DNA of 64,000 bases, from NCBI GenBank assembly GCA_022376465.1, contig JACDTU010000003.1:248001-312000 (forward strand). Reading direction: 5' to 3'. Below the pieces are notes generated by a model, which searched no databases, had not been told where the DNA came from, and saw only the letters and a program-made list of their open reading frames with translations. This DNA comes from Cubamyces lactineus (Eukaryota > Basidiomycota > Agaricomycetes > Polyporales > Polyporaceae). The translations under genes and the position numbers were made by a program. Below are positions 11,398 through 23,879 of this stretch, piece after piece (within the stretch, counting starts at the first letter, position 1; each line of letters begins with the position of its first letter).

Positions 11398-14300
11398 ATG
11401 AAGTTTGCACGGTGAGCTTGCCCGGAATTGTTGCAGAGAGTTGTGGTTGTTGACTGCGGAACCTAAGATACCTGGAAGAAACACAAGTGCGCAGCCATCA
11501 TTCTTTCCTCAGCGGGTGGTAGTTAACATTTGGACTGTTGCGTTACTAGACGCCTGAGTGGAAGAAGGCATACATGTGAGTGACCTTTGGTCATCACTCT
11601 TAAACGAACCGTGGAAGGGGTTTCGTTTCTCCTCAACCTTCTGACGGACGAAACGGTTTTGAAACCGCATTTGACCCTGGCTGACCGACAACATGATCGT
11701 AGAGACTATCGCGGGCTCAAGAAGCGTATCACCGCAATCCGCCGCGCACACCAAGCTGCCGCCGCGACTGGCAAAGACGATGACTCTACCTCGCTGCTCC
11801 CTCTACAGCGTTTCAGCACTGGCCATGGGTCTGAGCGCGATGCACGCCCAGCTTCACGCCGTTCGTTGCATTCCACACGCACCGCTTCGGGAACAGCCCG
11901 ATCTCCCCCCGCCTCCGACGCCTTGCCTGCTGCAGAAGTAGACGACGCTCCAAGCACTCAGAAAGATCCCGACGGCGCTGAACTCGTCGATGAGCCCGAA
12001 GAGCTCCGCTCCGACCCTGGTTATGCTGGTCACGAGGAGGCCAGACGCCCATTACCGGGCCCTCGCTCTGCTACCGTCGAGGCGGCTGCAGTTCCCCGGA
12101 TGCGCCGCCGTAGCACGACCGTCACGGGAATCCTAGGCAGAGCGTTCTCTACCGGGCCTCAGCCGCAGCGGGCGAATTCGCAGAAGGGATCGGCAGGACT
12201 AGACTCCGCGGTGCCCCGGTTCGACTTGCGACATCCGATTCCGCTCATGGAGCTACTCCCGCAGTTGACCCCGGTAGAGCGGGCGTTCTTTGAGAAGCTC
12301 GATGAGGAATTGGACAAAGTCGAGAGCTTCTACTGCGAGCGCGAACGTGAGATGAAACACAGGTGAGGACGCTTCGGACTAGTGCCATCGCACCCAGTAA
12401 ACCCAACGTCGATTGTCTGGTAGAGCGAATTTGTTGAAAGAACAGCTACAGGACCTGCAAGATCACAGGAGAGCCTTCTATGTAAGTCGTGTAGATGCTG
12501 CCCTTTTCGTCGGCTTGCTTACCGAAAGTGCCTCACAGGAAGCCCATCCTATAGCAGCCGCACAGTACTCCTGGCTTCCTCTCCCCTTACCGGCTCCTGT
12601 CATCCCCAGTATCATGGTTCGTCGGCGGAAAGCAAGGCAAGGGAAGCTCCCCAGTCCCAAGGGCGGAAAGCCATGGAAACTCTCAAGCGCTGCTCACGGC
12701 AAAGACACAGCGGAGTCGCATACGACTGTCACCGGGGAGGGGGAGGGGGTTGCCGAGCCCGAGATGCCGAAGTCTGTGGCCAAACATGCCGATAGCAGCA
12801 GTGGAGACGACGACGCGACTAAGGCCGGCGACAGCAGTCCCGAGGGCACGGTTGGCCGATCTCGCTGGCGCACCACGGGGGCAGCGAAGAGTGTGCAAGC
12901 ACTGTTCCAGTTCCGTCCTGCCCCGGTGTCATCGGAGGAGGGCAAGAAGGTCAGCGGTGACGATTCAGCGGGGATCGAGCACAGCGAGAATGCCCATCCT
13001 ACCGGGAGGGCGATTCGGTACGATCCTGAAGAGTACCAGCATGCGAAGAAGCAGCTCAAGAAGGCTGTCTTGGAATGCTATCGGTGAGTCAACACATACG
13101 TTAGCTATCTATTGCCCCGTCTCACGGGCACGACGAAACCAGAGGCTTGGAACTTCTCAACAACTATCGGGTACGTAGCTTCCTTCAAACCGTACGACAT
13201 GGCTTCCTTGTTGACTGAGTACATTATTCAGACCCTGAACCTGATCGGCTTCCGGAAGGCCCTGAAGAAGTTTGAGAAAGTGACCCATGTACGTATCATC
13301 TTTCGTGCTTCCCTCTTGCCCCATTCAGAACCTCATACCGGCGGGCAGATCCCTGCACAACATGCATACACAAAGGAGAAGATTGAGCCGAGCGCGTTCT
13401 CGTCAGGGGCAACCGTGGACGCGCTGATCCGTGACATGGAGGCCTTGTTCGCAGCCCGCTTCGGTAAGTGGACTGCCAAACGTGGATGTGGGCCTACGCT
13501 GACAGGTTTCCTGCGCAGCACGTGGGGACAAAAAGAAGGCTCTTGCTCGCCTCCGCGGAGGGACGAAGCATACAAGCCATCACTTCAGCACTTTCCGCAC
13601 CGGCATGTTCCTTGGCCTCGCTGTGCCTGCCCTCGCAGACGGTCTCTACCGCAGTAGGTCTCGTTCTTTTCTTTAAACGACATTCAAGTATTGACTGTTG
13701 TATTACAGGCTTCCGCTCAGATACACGGGCGGCCATACCAGGCTGGGATGGCCTGATGTACATATACGCCATCTTCTTCGTACCTACTCTATTCGCTCTC
13801 CTGGTTGGGACGAACCTCCTAGTTTGGGCTCGCGCTCGCATAAACTATGTCTTCATATTTGGTGAGCGTCGCCATTTGCGCAGTACACTTTATGCAGTGA
13901 CTAACACCCCACCTACAGAATTGGATCTACGGACTCGCATGGATCATCGTGTATATTTTGAGGTGAGTCAGCGCACGATTGCAATCGTGCGCGTAGAGGC
14001 TCAAGCGATTCGATGCAGATGCCTGCTTTCTTGCTTTCGCTGCTTTGCTATGCTTTTTGGTTATCTTTTGCGCGCGTGGGGGAAAACAACGTCGCACCTA
14101 CTACGTGGCCCCTACTATGGCTCGCGTTCACGGCGCTGGTCATGATCAATCCGCTGCCGATCATGTTCAAAGCGTCGCGTTGGTGGCTTGTCAAGAACGT
14201 CAGCAAACTACTAACGTCCGGAATGCACCGTGTCGAGGTATGATAGCACTTACTCCCAGCTGGCCAGAGATGCTCATTCGTTCGGCCACGCCATAGTTCG

Positions 14301-15511
14301 CAGACTTCTGGATGGGGTACGTACTGAGAACATGCCGTGCATCTAGACATAGACTGATATCCCCGGTGAATATAGGGACCAGTTCTGCAGCCTCGTCTTC
14401 ACAATGTCAAACCTCTACTTCGTGGGCTGCGTATACGCTACCGGCATAGACGAGACGTGGCGGCGGTGCACTGCCAATCCCGGGCCGCGATGGGGCATGG
14501 CTTTCCTTCTTGGATCGCTTCCGTTACTCGTCCGTCTTGTGCAGAGTGTGAAGCGTTACGTGGATTCGGGGCTCATCACGCACTTGATAAACGTAAGCTG
14601 TGGGGTTCCACTCTCGTCTCGGATTATGTTGACACGGGTAAAGGGCGGGAAATACGGGTCGGGTGTCATATATTATCTCTTTTACTTCCTCTGGAGGGAG
14701 CAAGGTACGCAACGGACGCCGCTCCCACTTCAGAGAACTAGCTGACACTTGTGAAGGCGGAAACCGTGGACCTATGTTCGTTCTCTGGTGTGTATTCGGG
14801 ACGTGCTATTCTCTCTATGCTGGTGCCTGGGTATGTCCTGCTCAAGATGTTTGAACCCGTCGTACATTTATCCTGACCCTTTCCTTAGGATCTCTTGATG
14901 GACTGGTCCCTCCTGCGCCTACGCGCACCGTATCCTCTACTCCGCCTAAACCTCCTCTATACCAACCACATCCCAGTACGTATCACCTCCCCACCCAAAT
15001 TATCCGTTACTCATGCTCACCGCAATTGCTCTCACAGTTCTACTACTTCGCTATAGTAAGCTTCCAGCGGTAATCCCATGCCCAACACAGCTAACGATTT
15101 CCTGGTGCATTCAGATAACCAACATCTTAATCCGCTTCATTTGGGTCATCTACATCCCGGTCGACGGACCCGACTTCATCATCCGCACCTTCATCGCCGC
15201 CATGCTGGAAGCTTTGCGACGCTTGCAGTGGAACTTCCGTACGTGCTCATCCGTTTGCATGTACACCGATTCCCCTCTCATCGACCATTCACTTGTTCCC
15301 AGTGCGTCTCGAGAACGAGCACCTCGGTAACATCGATCAGTATCGAGTGACGAGGGAGGTGCCGCTCCCGTACTCGTACGACGAGCCGTCGCACGACTCG
15401 GACGGCGAAGACGAGGATGACCACGATCATATGAGCACTGCTGGCAGGTCGTGGCGGGGTGGTCGCAGAGGCTCCGCGTCGGATAACACCGTGGCGGAAC
15501 CCGACGCCTGA
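11398..15511 (+). CDS. SYG1: SPX-EXS phosphate exporter, SYG1/XPR1 family
   Basis: I resolve 21 exons; every join is in phase and the product is 960 aa. Exons 1-3 are only 14, 19 and 26 nt (11398-11411, 11468-11486, 11550-11575) and encode the SPX start MKFARYLEETQTPEWKKAYI; exon 4 begins with DYRGLKKRITAIRRA. The SPX domain continues past a long Ser/Pro/Arg-rich insert to FFEKLDEELDKVESFYCERE, NLLKEQLQDLQDHR and LNLIGFRKALKKFEK. From about residue 490 come membrane helices (FRTGMFLGLAVPALADGLYR, YIYAIFFVPTLFALLVG) and the EXS domain, with LLWLAFTALVMINPLP, GDQFCSLVFTMSNLYF and FYYFAIITNILIRFIWV. The C-terminal tail is acidic. In the family the SPX domain senses inositol pyrophosphates and the EXS part exports phosphate. 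Other tiny exons are 14297-14316 (20 nt) and 15038-15055 (18 nt). Confidence 0.95.
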
Positions 15512-16416
15512 AGGGCGAGGCTTCAGGGACCTACACCTACTTGTTTTGCAAAACTGTCGCTCCTTTGTTTACGCTATATTCGACTCTAGATGGGTATCAC
15601 ACCGTCAGCCAGATCGATGTCTTGCGAGTATTCCTGGCAGGAGGACGTGCTAAAGTTGGCCACACCTGCTCAGGGTGTGATGTCGACCCCACTCGAAGAA
15701 CTTGAAGACACGCTCCCTGGAGGCATGATTGTGAGCCGATTCGTCAGGATTGCATCCGTATACATGTACGGAGGCATAAGACGCGCGTTCGGGTCGTCAA
15801 AGTGACAAAGGTCAACGGGGTGCATGAACGGCGGCGCCCCGATGCTGCGAAATCGTGAATCGAGGCTCGACAACTGGAGACGACAGGCTCACTTGTGAAC
15901 CTCGTCTGGCCAGAGAATAGCCAAAAGTTCGCACATGGACGATCACGTAAATCCATGAGATGCATTTGGTTGGCCTAGTCTCTCTGAGAACCCGAGGAAT
16001 GACGAGACCTAGGATGCAGCAAAGGCTAACTCGCTCCTGAGCGAACCTACTTACACCATACAACATCGATCCTCCGCGTCCCTTAGGCACGTCGCCACAC
16101 TGACTTCCGGCGGCACACGATCAGAGTACGCTTCGAAAACCTCTCGTAGACTCAAGATCTACTACCGAGTTTACTTAGATCCCGGTAGTATCCTATTTCG
16201 CTCGTGGGCGTGCTTTCCACTCAATGGCACCCATCCCCCAAATCAGAGCGGACTCGCAGCCGGTCACGGCGGCAGCGTGTCTCCGAACATGGAATCCTCA
16301 TTGTACATGAGTAACTGAATCTATGTCCAGCAGTCTGCTCTCATTCTAATAGCAGAAGGCTGGACTAGTGAACTAGGGAGGTCTGTGCGCACTGCTAGTA
16401 GAGCTGCGAGCGACGG
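15512..16416. other. Intergenic, between convergent genes
   Basis: 3' flanks of SYG1 (+) and VPS16 (-). Nothing recognisable on either strand; the open frames are short and lack domains. Confidence 0.5.
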
Positions 16417-19400
16417 CTACTTCATAGACGTCGCAGCCTGCTCGAGCTCCCTTGCTATCAGAGAGTTCGGCGCAGACTTCTTCAGTTGCCTGCGGGTTCT
16501 CGTCAGTATCCCCTCTGAACGGTACCCCGCCACGAACGCCACGTACTCGAGTTTCGCCTTATCGCCCCGGTCCTTGCACTCCTTCGCCGCAGCGCGCCAG
16601 TCCCCGCACAGGACATACAAGTCAGCGCGTTTCGGCCCGTCGCAGCGCGCGACGTATGCCGCCGCCTCCTTGGGGTGGCCCTTCTCGACGAGGTGCTTGA
16701 CGAACGCCTCGTAGCCGATCGGGCTGCGTTTGGAGCGCGCGAACGCCTCGAGGCCCTCAAAGTCACGGATCGCGGTGAGCGCCTGTAGCTTGACGTACCA
16801 GAACCTGCGTCAGGACAAGGGATAAAGAGGTATCAGCCGCTGCTCTGCGCAGAACAGAGTGATGTAGGTGATAACGTGGGAAGAGGGGTGGGAGGAGGGC
16901 ACACGGACCGTTTGTCGGGGACCTTGAAGTCGGACTTGAGCTTGTCCGCACGCTTCGACATGCCGTTAACGAGGCAGGTGCGGATCGTCTCATTCACGCT
17001 CAGCCCGAAGAACACGATCTTCCCGTCCGCCTCCTTCTCGAGCTGCTGCTGGAAGGTGAGCAGGCGCACACTCTCATCCATCATCTAGACAAACCGGGAT
17101 ACATTAGAGAGCGGAATGAGTACGGAGGAGAGCCGAGGGGTGGCGAGGGCGATGCATACCTTGGCTTCGAACGAGCGGTCCTTATCCTCGGAGAAGAACT
17201 TCTGCGCAGCCTTCACAGACGTGATCTTCGCGGCCGGATCCTATCAACGCCAAGCGCACCTCGCCGTTAGCACCATTCGCAAAGATTCCCAGGTCCCATG
17301 ATGAGGGACGGACGGCGTACCCAGCTGTTCGCGGCGTCCTCGAGGCAGAGCACCGCGCTCTCCACCCGCCGATCGTCCGAGTAGTAGAAGTCCCGGAGCA
17401 TGTCCCGGTTCTGCTCTCGCGCGTACACCTGCAGGAGCCGGCTCGCAAGGGCGAGGCGCGGCCCGCCTTCCTCAATGAGCCGGAAGAACGAGCCGAGCGA
17501 GAGCCTTTTCTGCAGGTGCAGCAGGACGTGGTAGACTGCGTGTGGAGATGTGGAGGTCAGTGTGTATATACTGTTGTGTAGGACGGGAACACTGACCGAG
17601 GTCAGTATCTCCGCTCTCGACGGCTTTCATGAGCGCGAGCTTGTCTTCCTTCATGCTGAGCAGCAATGGCACCTGGTCGGACGCCTTGGTCTCATGGTCG
17701 AGCAGCTATACCCCCACTATCAACATCGACCGACGCCTCTGCTCGAATGAACATAAACCACAGACCTTCGTAGCGAGCGCCGTCCGCCCAACCTCCCACG
17801 CGCGCTTCGCAATGTCCGCATAGCTCACCCCGCGCCCGCCGAGCTGCTCAAACTTCTCCACTATCACCTTGCACAGCGCGTCGTCCCCGTCGAGCTCCGC
17901 GTTCTTGCCCGAACCGGATGCCGATGGTTTGGAACGGAGGATCTTCGCGCACGCCCAGTGTTTGAGGACGGCGTCAGGTGGGAGAGAGAGGTAGGACGAG
18001 ATGCGGAGCGCGAGGAGGTGGAGGTTCCGTGAGAGGAGTCGGGAGATGAGGTGCGAGGGCGAAAGCTGGGTATATCTGGTTGGGGCAAGCGAGTTCAGTA
18101 GCATGAATCAACGGAAGATATCTGCAACGTACTGAGCGTAAGAGAGAGGAATGCCGATCTCGTAGAAGCGCACAGCGTTCAGGACCTTTAAGGCCTGTCC
18201 AACGTGAACAAAGTCCGTCGGGTCGTACAAGTCCAAAAACGACCTGCCAAACTTGGCTGCCTACACTCAAAGCCTTCAGTGTCTAGCAGCACGCCAAGAG
18301 GAAGAAATACATACGCTAAGCAAGCGCCGCTGCCAATATGGTTCCCACTCTCTCGCCGCGGCATCAATGCATTCGTCCACAGCAGCTGCAAGGTCCGGCC
18401 GGATACTGCGGATGCTCTCGTCCGCCTTCGGGGAGCGTTTGGAGAAGTTCTCGTACGCGTCGAAGAGAATCGCGGATGGTGATGTCGAGCCAGGCCGGAA
18501 GACAGACACGGATGAAGCTGTTCCCTCTCTTGATATCAGCACGTATTGACCGGTGTACGAGGAGGAGCGTACCTGGTACTTTCTGTAGGAAGTCACAGGT
18601 GTCGGGCCCGATTATACGGATGCCGTCCGGCTCTGTGACAGTGAAGGTGGACCCAGAGTAGAAATACCTGTTGAAGACCCACGTTGCTCAAGCAAACGAT
18701 TCCTTCAAAACGAAGGCGAGACGTACTGCAAAGTATCGCCGAACGGCCCCACTAAGACCGCGAGGTGTTTCCAAGTAACCAGTACCGCGTCGTTTCCGCA
18801 CCATTCGACCTGCAGCACGTCGCCCTCGGCTCCTGCCACGCTTGCGGTATTGAACTCGGCTAAGCTACGTTGAAAGTCCGTCGACACGACCCAGAGCAAG
18901 CCCGAGAACGTGAGCAGCGCGAGCGACTTGCCATTCGGCGAGGGCGCCATGTGCGTAAACGGCCCGCGCGAGATGCGTTGGTCCAAGCTCTCGAGATTGT
19001 CCACGCTGTATATGGTCGCGTCGACGGAGAGGAGCACCTCGACGTGCCGGGATATGGTTTGGTCTGGAGGGATAACAGTCCATGATTGTGGGGGCTGTGA
19101 TAGGCCTTGTCGCGCCGCCTCATCGTTCAGTGAGGGATGCTCGGAGATAAGTCGAGTTGCTCACCTGGATTCGCGAGTGCGAGCGGCTTCCCGCCCGTCC
19201 ACTCCTTTACCTCCAGGAAAGTGAGCGACCCGGTCAAAGCGACGAGACCTGTCTCATGTATTCGCGCGTCGATGATGCCCGTCTCTCCGGCATCACTGCC
19301 GAGCGAGTATTGCTCGTATTCGCCCTGAAGGTCGTATATGCGGTACACGCCCTCTTCATTGAGTACGACGAGCCGCTCGTCGCCCGTCCACCCGAAGCGG

Positions 19401-19793
19401 ATGATCTTCGCCTGGTCCCACTGCTCACGGACAGTCTGTATCAGCCGCGCACTCACCCTCGGATAGAAAGCGAATATCCACACTGAACAGCAACAAGCCC
19501 TCTCCCGCTGGGGAATATATCTGGATTTGGGCTTTGGAAAACACGGGTGTCGCAGCACCCAACGCGACAAGCCTCGACGTATCACGCATGAGGGCTAGAA
19601 TGATATTATAGCGCATGCAGTGAGAGTATATAGCGAGCTACAGACCTATAGGCCCGCCATACCGGCAGCCTGCGATGATGAAGTCCTGCAGGTCTCCGGG
19701 GAGCTTGCCTGGAATGGAGTAGAGCTGGTGGCGGCGGTAGAAGACGGAGCCATCCTGCATGGCCTCCCATGACAGAGTCGGGTGTTCCGTCAT
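16417..19793 (-). CDS. VPS16: Vacuolar sorting protein VPS16 (HOPS/CORVET core)
   Basis: About 13 exons read leftward from the ATG at 19793-19791 to the TAG at 16419-16417, giving roughly 850 aa, the usual family length. The N-terminal Vps16_N beta-propeller is seen in [69 protein letters not shown] and [19 protein letters not shown]. The C-terminal alpha-solenoid includes [81 protein letters not shown] and [21 protein letters not shown]16 holds together the class C core that tethers vacuoles and late endosomes before SNARE-driven fusion. The donor after LLLFS is a less common GTGGAT; the other borders are ordinary. No breaks or missing parts are seen. Confidence 0.93.
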
Positions 19794-20429
19794 CGTCGGT
19801 GGCTTGTACGTCTGCGGCCGTCGTCACGAGCTATGAGCACAGAGGGCAGCCCGGTGAGCTCGAACGCGAGTAAGTAGTAAGTAGCGGTAGTAGCAGTATA
19901 TAGTACAGTCCAGTATAGCGACCCCGCGGCGCTAGTCCGGACGTCAATGAGCGCCTGTCGGCCGTCTGCGTTGGGCGCTTCAATGCGCGTCTACGGCGCG
20001 TCGCGTCGCGTTTGTGGCTGAGCGCCGCCGGCTCAGCGACTTTTCGTTACCATCCTCCTTCGCCAAGTCAATATCTCTTATACTGTATGACTCGCTCGCT
20101 CCAGCAACAGTTTCTAGAGCTCATATGGCCCAAGGTGAATGGGGAGCGGGCTCGGTCGACCCCGGAATCCTCGGCTTCAATAAAACCATCATGCGGGACA
20201 AAGTGCTAGTAGCCTGGCTCGCGCACCCTGGACGCCTGCCGCTCTGTGGTCGACAGCTATGATAAAGATCGCATGCTTCTGGGACGAGGTGCGCTCAGCT
20301 TGCTGCCAGGCAGTGTATATCACCTACCCAAGCGGTGTGACTTGACTTGCATCCTGCAGCGGGCAGACAGGCCACTCACAGGGACAGTAATAGCCTCGTC
20401 GATCTGGCGCGTACTGTTGATGTTGATGT
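19794..20429. other. VPS16 upstream region, no certain gene
   Basis: Holds the presumed VPS16 promoter. A plus-strand ATG at 20126 opens a 45-codon frame, and other small frames lie up to 20400. These might be 5' exons of the kinase-like locus to the right, but no splice model joins them cleanly. Confidence 0.35.
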
Positions 20430-21026
20430 GTCTGGTGCCGCAAACCATTGACATCGACGCCAGCGAGGTCACTGGCGGAGGTCACCGCGCGGTGGCATGG
20501 CGTGCTCGCACTAGGGGAATATCCGTGGTTATGAAGATGGGCCGATATGAGGGCACGGGCGAAGACCAAAACTATACATCTGGCGAATGGCGTCAGCTAG
20601 AGAACAAGCTGGCTCGAGATATGACAGTCGCCAGCGCACTGCCTATCCCCGAGTATCACGGGTTGTTCGTGGGCAGCTTGTTCGGTCAGCCCTGCCTGGT
20701 TATCATCATGTCCGGCTGCGGTGGTTCCCTGGAGCAGCTAGGGGTACCGGGGGAGGAGCTGCTGTGAGTACGATGCTCGTTGAATGTGCGGATGCCCCAC
20801 CGAAATGACATCCATATCGCATATTAGTGACAAGCAAGCTTAAGCGGCGGAGGCACTCAAGGCTGCCGGAGTGGAACCGCAGGACGTTGCCCTGAGGAAC
20901 GCCGTCTTTGACGGAGAGCGTGTGCGGCTCAACGACTTCGTCTACGAGCAGCGTGAGTGGCGTGTCCACTTTCAAGCATCCCATATAGGTTGCATGTTCG
21001 AGCCAAATCCCCGCTGTCCACATGTC
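20430..21026 (+). pseudogene. Degenerate kinase-like (fungal APH/kinase fold) locus
   Basis: Two blocks resemble the small kinase-like proteins common in Agaricomycetes. Block one (about 20430-20766) reads like an N-lobe: a Gly-containing start (EVTGGGHRAVAWRARTRG), a VVMKMG strand with the candidate ATP lysine, then an IPEYHGLFVG turn and a PCLVIIMSGCGGSLEQLG hinge. Block two (about 20843-20952) reads AEALKAAGVEPQDVALRNAV followed by FDGERVRLNDF, which resembles the catalytic loop (usual form HxDLALRN) and an NDF metal-binding motif. The histidine and glycine of that loop are replaced by Pro and Gln. I found no splice pair joining the two blocks in frame: after the GTGAGT at 20766 every nearby acceptor shifts frame or meets a stop. 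No C-lobe follows. This suggests a decayed copy; an unusual exon structure is the alternative. Confidence 0.4.
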
Positions 21027-21575
21027 TCCCCCTCTCCTGGACGCCGGTGAGTGCGTGAATGCCTATATACGCACATGATCCAGCTGTACGCGCTCTGTGA
21101 ATCACGCATCCCCATCCATGTCGCCACTAATACCTAGCATGAGCGTAAGCTATAGTAAGCTGCCGCCGCTGTATGACCATAAGACCGCACAAAGACCAAC
21201 CGAAGCACCATACTTTGCTGATCATGACAGAACTTGAATGCTGACTTGGTATTATACCAAGTTCGCGCCCTCTGCCATCCTCAGAGAAGCCACCGCAAAT
21301 GTCACTGATAACATGGCAGCGCGTTATGTCAGTGCGCCATGAAGGCGATTCCGCATGTTGCGTTTAACGCTATGGTCGCTCGGCAACAGCTCCTACACCG
21401 AGGGGTCGCCGTGGGTCGTGCACGACCCATGCCCGAGGACACTCGACCGCTGGGGACACGATAAAATGCTGGACTATCCGCTGTCCAGTCAAGCAATCAA
21501 TGACCAGACGGCAGACGGTCGCAATCACTTCTGCTCCTCAAACCGCCGGTCAACATCCTCATCCTCATCCTAACT
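21027..21575. other. Intergenic, DUF302 gene promoter
   Basis: No supported gene. A (TCCTCA)-like stretch lies just before the DUF302 start. No further signal noted. Confidence 0.45.
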
Positions 21576-22271
21576 ATGTCAAAGACCACCGTCGAATATG
21601 TCGCGAAGCGCATTACATTCCACACCGACCTCCCGTTCATAGAGGTAACGGCTCGGCTCGAGCGCGCCCTGAACAAGCCGAACGCGGGGCCGGCGGTTTT
21701 CCGCCTCATCGACCACGCTGAGACCAAGGACGAGCTCGACACGGGCCTCCGAGCTATAGTCGACGGGCACGAGTTCATGTGTGTCTCCCGCCCTAGAGGT
21801 TCTGTCACCGCGCGATGGGCTGATATGTCTCTTATTGCTCCTTCGCGGCCCGCGCGATGCGCTACTGGCAGATACTTCACGGAGCTCGTACACCACCGCT
21901 GGCTGCGCCTCTACGCTGGCTCCGAGGAGAGCCCCAACCCCGGCCCCAGCCCCAACTTCAGCATCCCGCGCGCCGTCGTATACACATTCGGCAACCCCCC
22001 AATCGGACAGACGATCCTCCGCCGGGACGTCGCTGCGGGGCTGCACGTCCCCCCAAGGATGATGGTGCTCGAAGACCTGAGCCGTGACGCGCCCGGGCCC
22101 GCGGACGGGAGGGGTGCGGGGACGAGGATCATTTATGAGGATCCTGCGGCGATGTTCCCCGTCCCGGGGGCGCCGGGAGGGGAGGTGGATGGGGAGGAGC
22201 GGCGGATCGCGGAGTTGTTGAGTGGGAAGCTGGAGAGGTTCGTGCGTGCGCTACTAGCAGCGGAGGCGTAG
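21576..22271 (+). CDS. DUF302 domain protein
   Basis: Two exons (21576-21778 and 21872-22271) join through an AT|A codon to a 200-aa protein. The start MSKTTVEYVAKRITFHTDLP and the later PRAVVYTFGNPPIGQTILRR match the DUF302 pattern, in which the second motif contains the conserved G-N-P turn and a Q before the helix. LHVPPRMMVLEDL and a TRIIYEDP strand complete the fold. DUF302 proteins occur in bacteria and fungi; their biochemical role is not established. No signal peptide or membrane segment is seen, so the protein is probably cytosolic. A Gly/Glu/Asp-rich loop (about residues 165-180) is a local insertion with strongly GC-rich codons. The start is the first ATG after a pyrimidine-rich leader, and no upstream in-frame ATG is plausible. 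Confidence 0.85.
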   Translation: MSKTTVEYVAKRITFHTDLPFIEVTARLERALNKPNAGPAVFRLIDHAETKDELDTGLRAIVDGHEFMCVSRPRGSVTARWADMSLIAPSRPARCATGRYFTELVHHRWLRLYAGSEESPNPGPSPNFSIPRAVVYTFGNPPIGQTILRRDVAAGLHVPPRMMVLEDLSRDAPGPADGRGAGTRIIYEDPAAMFPVPGAPGGEVDGEERRIAELLSGKLERFVRALLAAEA

Positions 22272-22443
22272 GGTCCGACTATGAGGAGTAGAATTGATGA
22301 GGGCAGAGTCAGCAGAGGACGTCGATGCTCGCTGCACACGTGTAGATCCCCGCTCATACAGATTCCTATCACACAACTTGAATGCTACAATGCTACTGCG
22401 TGCTTGTAATCATACATCTTGGCGGGCATCCCGTTGGGCATGT

Positions 22444-23879
22444 TCATTGCTTCTTCGTGAGGTATTCCGCCCACCATTCTTCGAACGGCGTCCACCCCAA
22501 ACCTCCATATCCTTCCATCAAGTCCTCCGTCTCGTGCGTGTACAATTGGCAGTCGCGCGGGCGCGGCGTATCGTACTGTGTGATCCGTGCAAGAACCATG
22601 GCAAGCACGTCAGCTTTCACTTTCCGCACGGTTGTGTACGAACAAAGGGCGAGAGGGAGAGGCGACGTACGTTAGGTGGTTCAGCGTCGGCGATGATGTG
22701 CGCGTGCGGAAGGCCGAGGATGCGCGCGAAGACGAGGCACATCTCGTACTTCGTGAATGGCTCGCCCGCCGAGTAGTGCAGTATCGGCGGGATCACCCGC
22801 GACGAGGGCAGCGCTAAGAGTGTGATTGGAAGTCAGCAACCTCTCACGTTCGAAGGACAGTGGAGGATGGGAGGGCTTGACGGAGAGAGGGAAGACGCAC
22901 AGGAGAGGCGGACGAGGAAGTCGGCGATGTCGACGACGTTGGTGGGGTACCGCGTCGCGTAGTGGTCCATCTTGTACTGCTTTCCGCTCTGGTCGCTGAC
23001 GACGTCGAGCAGGATGTTCACCGCGCTGTCGGTGTTCTTCGGCGCGGGGCCGTACCTGTCGTTGATTCAAGCATACATCAGCGTCATGTCGATTAAAGGA
23101 AGACGTGGTGAGCGGCAAGTACAAGATCGGCACGCGGAGGACGATGGATTGGCTGCCGGACACGCCGAGAACGGCTAGCTCTCCGTCGCGCTTCGTCTGG
23201 CCGTAGAAGTTGAGCGGGTTGGTGGCCGAGGATGGGGTATACGGAGGAGAGGTTCCGTCGAACACATAGTCTGCGTATGATCGCCTCGTATGAGCAACCA
23301 CCAACGCGTAGATATACCATCACAAAGGGGATACCGGCCTGTAGAGATGTAGACGAGCTTGGACTTGAGCGCCTTGTTGAGCTTGGCGAGGTTCTCGGGG
23401 ACAGAGACGTTGAGCTTCCGCGCCCCTTCTGGATCCTGTCATGCATGCGAAGTCGGCCATGGGTATCTGTAGCATCCATCCTCATTTTACTGTACCTTCT
23501 CCGCCGCATCTGGACGCCTTTCCGCAGCGCAATGGATAATCCCTGCGTGGGAGTACCTACAATCAGTATACGTTCTACCATGTGAATGCTACTACATGAG
23601 CCTTCACATACACTCTGGCTTGAACTCCGAGAAGACGCGCTCCGTAGCGTCGACATCCGTCAAATCAAGCTGCTTCAGCTCATCTGTAGGGCGAGAGTGC
23701 GCAAGGCCGAGCACGGTGTGGCCCGCTGATTTGAAGGCGGCGTATACAGCGGAGCCCAATACGCCAGATGCGCCTGGAAGCGCGGTGGCGAGTACATTAG
23801 TACTACGACAAGTGATTTGATGCATATGTGCAAGCGCACGACGGCTCGCGGGCGTACCTGTTACGATAACGCGCGTCAT
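22444..23879 (-). CDS. RmlD/MAT2B-like NAD(P)-binding reductase
   Basis: Eight exons from the ATG at 23879-23877 to the TGA at 22446-22444 give about 300 aa of an extended short-chain dehydrogenase. The dinucleotide-binding motif MTRVIVTGASGVLGSAV is split by intron 1. Also visible are WIIHCAAERRPDAAEK, the hallmark YISTDYVFDG, the catalytic Y-x3-K in NFYGQTKRDGE, and VLRVPILYGPAPKN. The best family match is RmlD_sub_bind, which covers bacterial dTDP-4-dehydrorhamnose reductase and the eukaryotic regulatory beta subunit of methionine adenosyltransferase. In a fungus the MAT2B-like role is the more likely, but this is inference. Intron 4 (23338-23271) must use a GC donor to keep the YISTDYVFDG motif in frame. 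The last intron (after AEPPN) is longer and carries an open frame, which can mislead gene callers. Confidence 0.88.
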
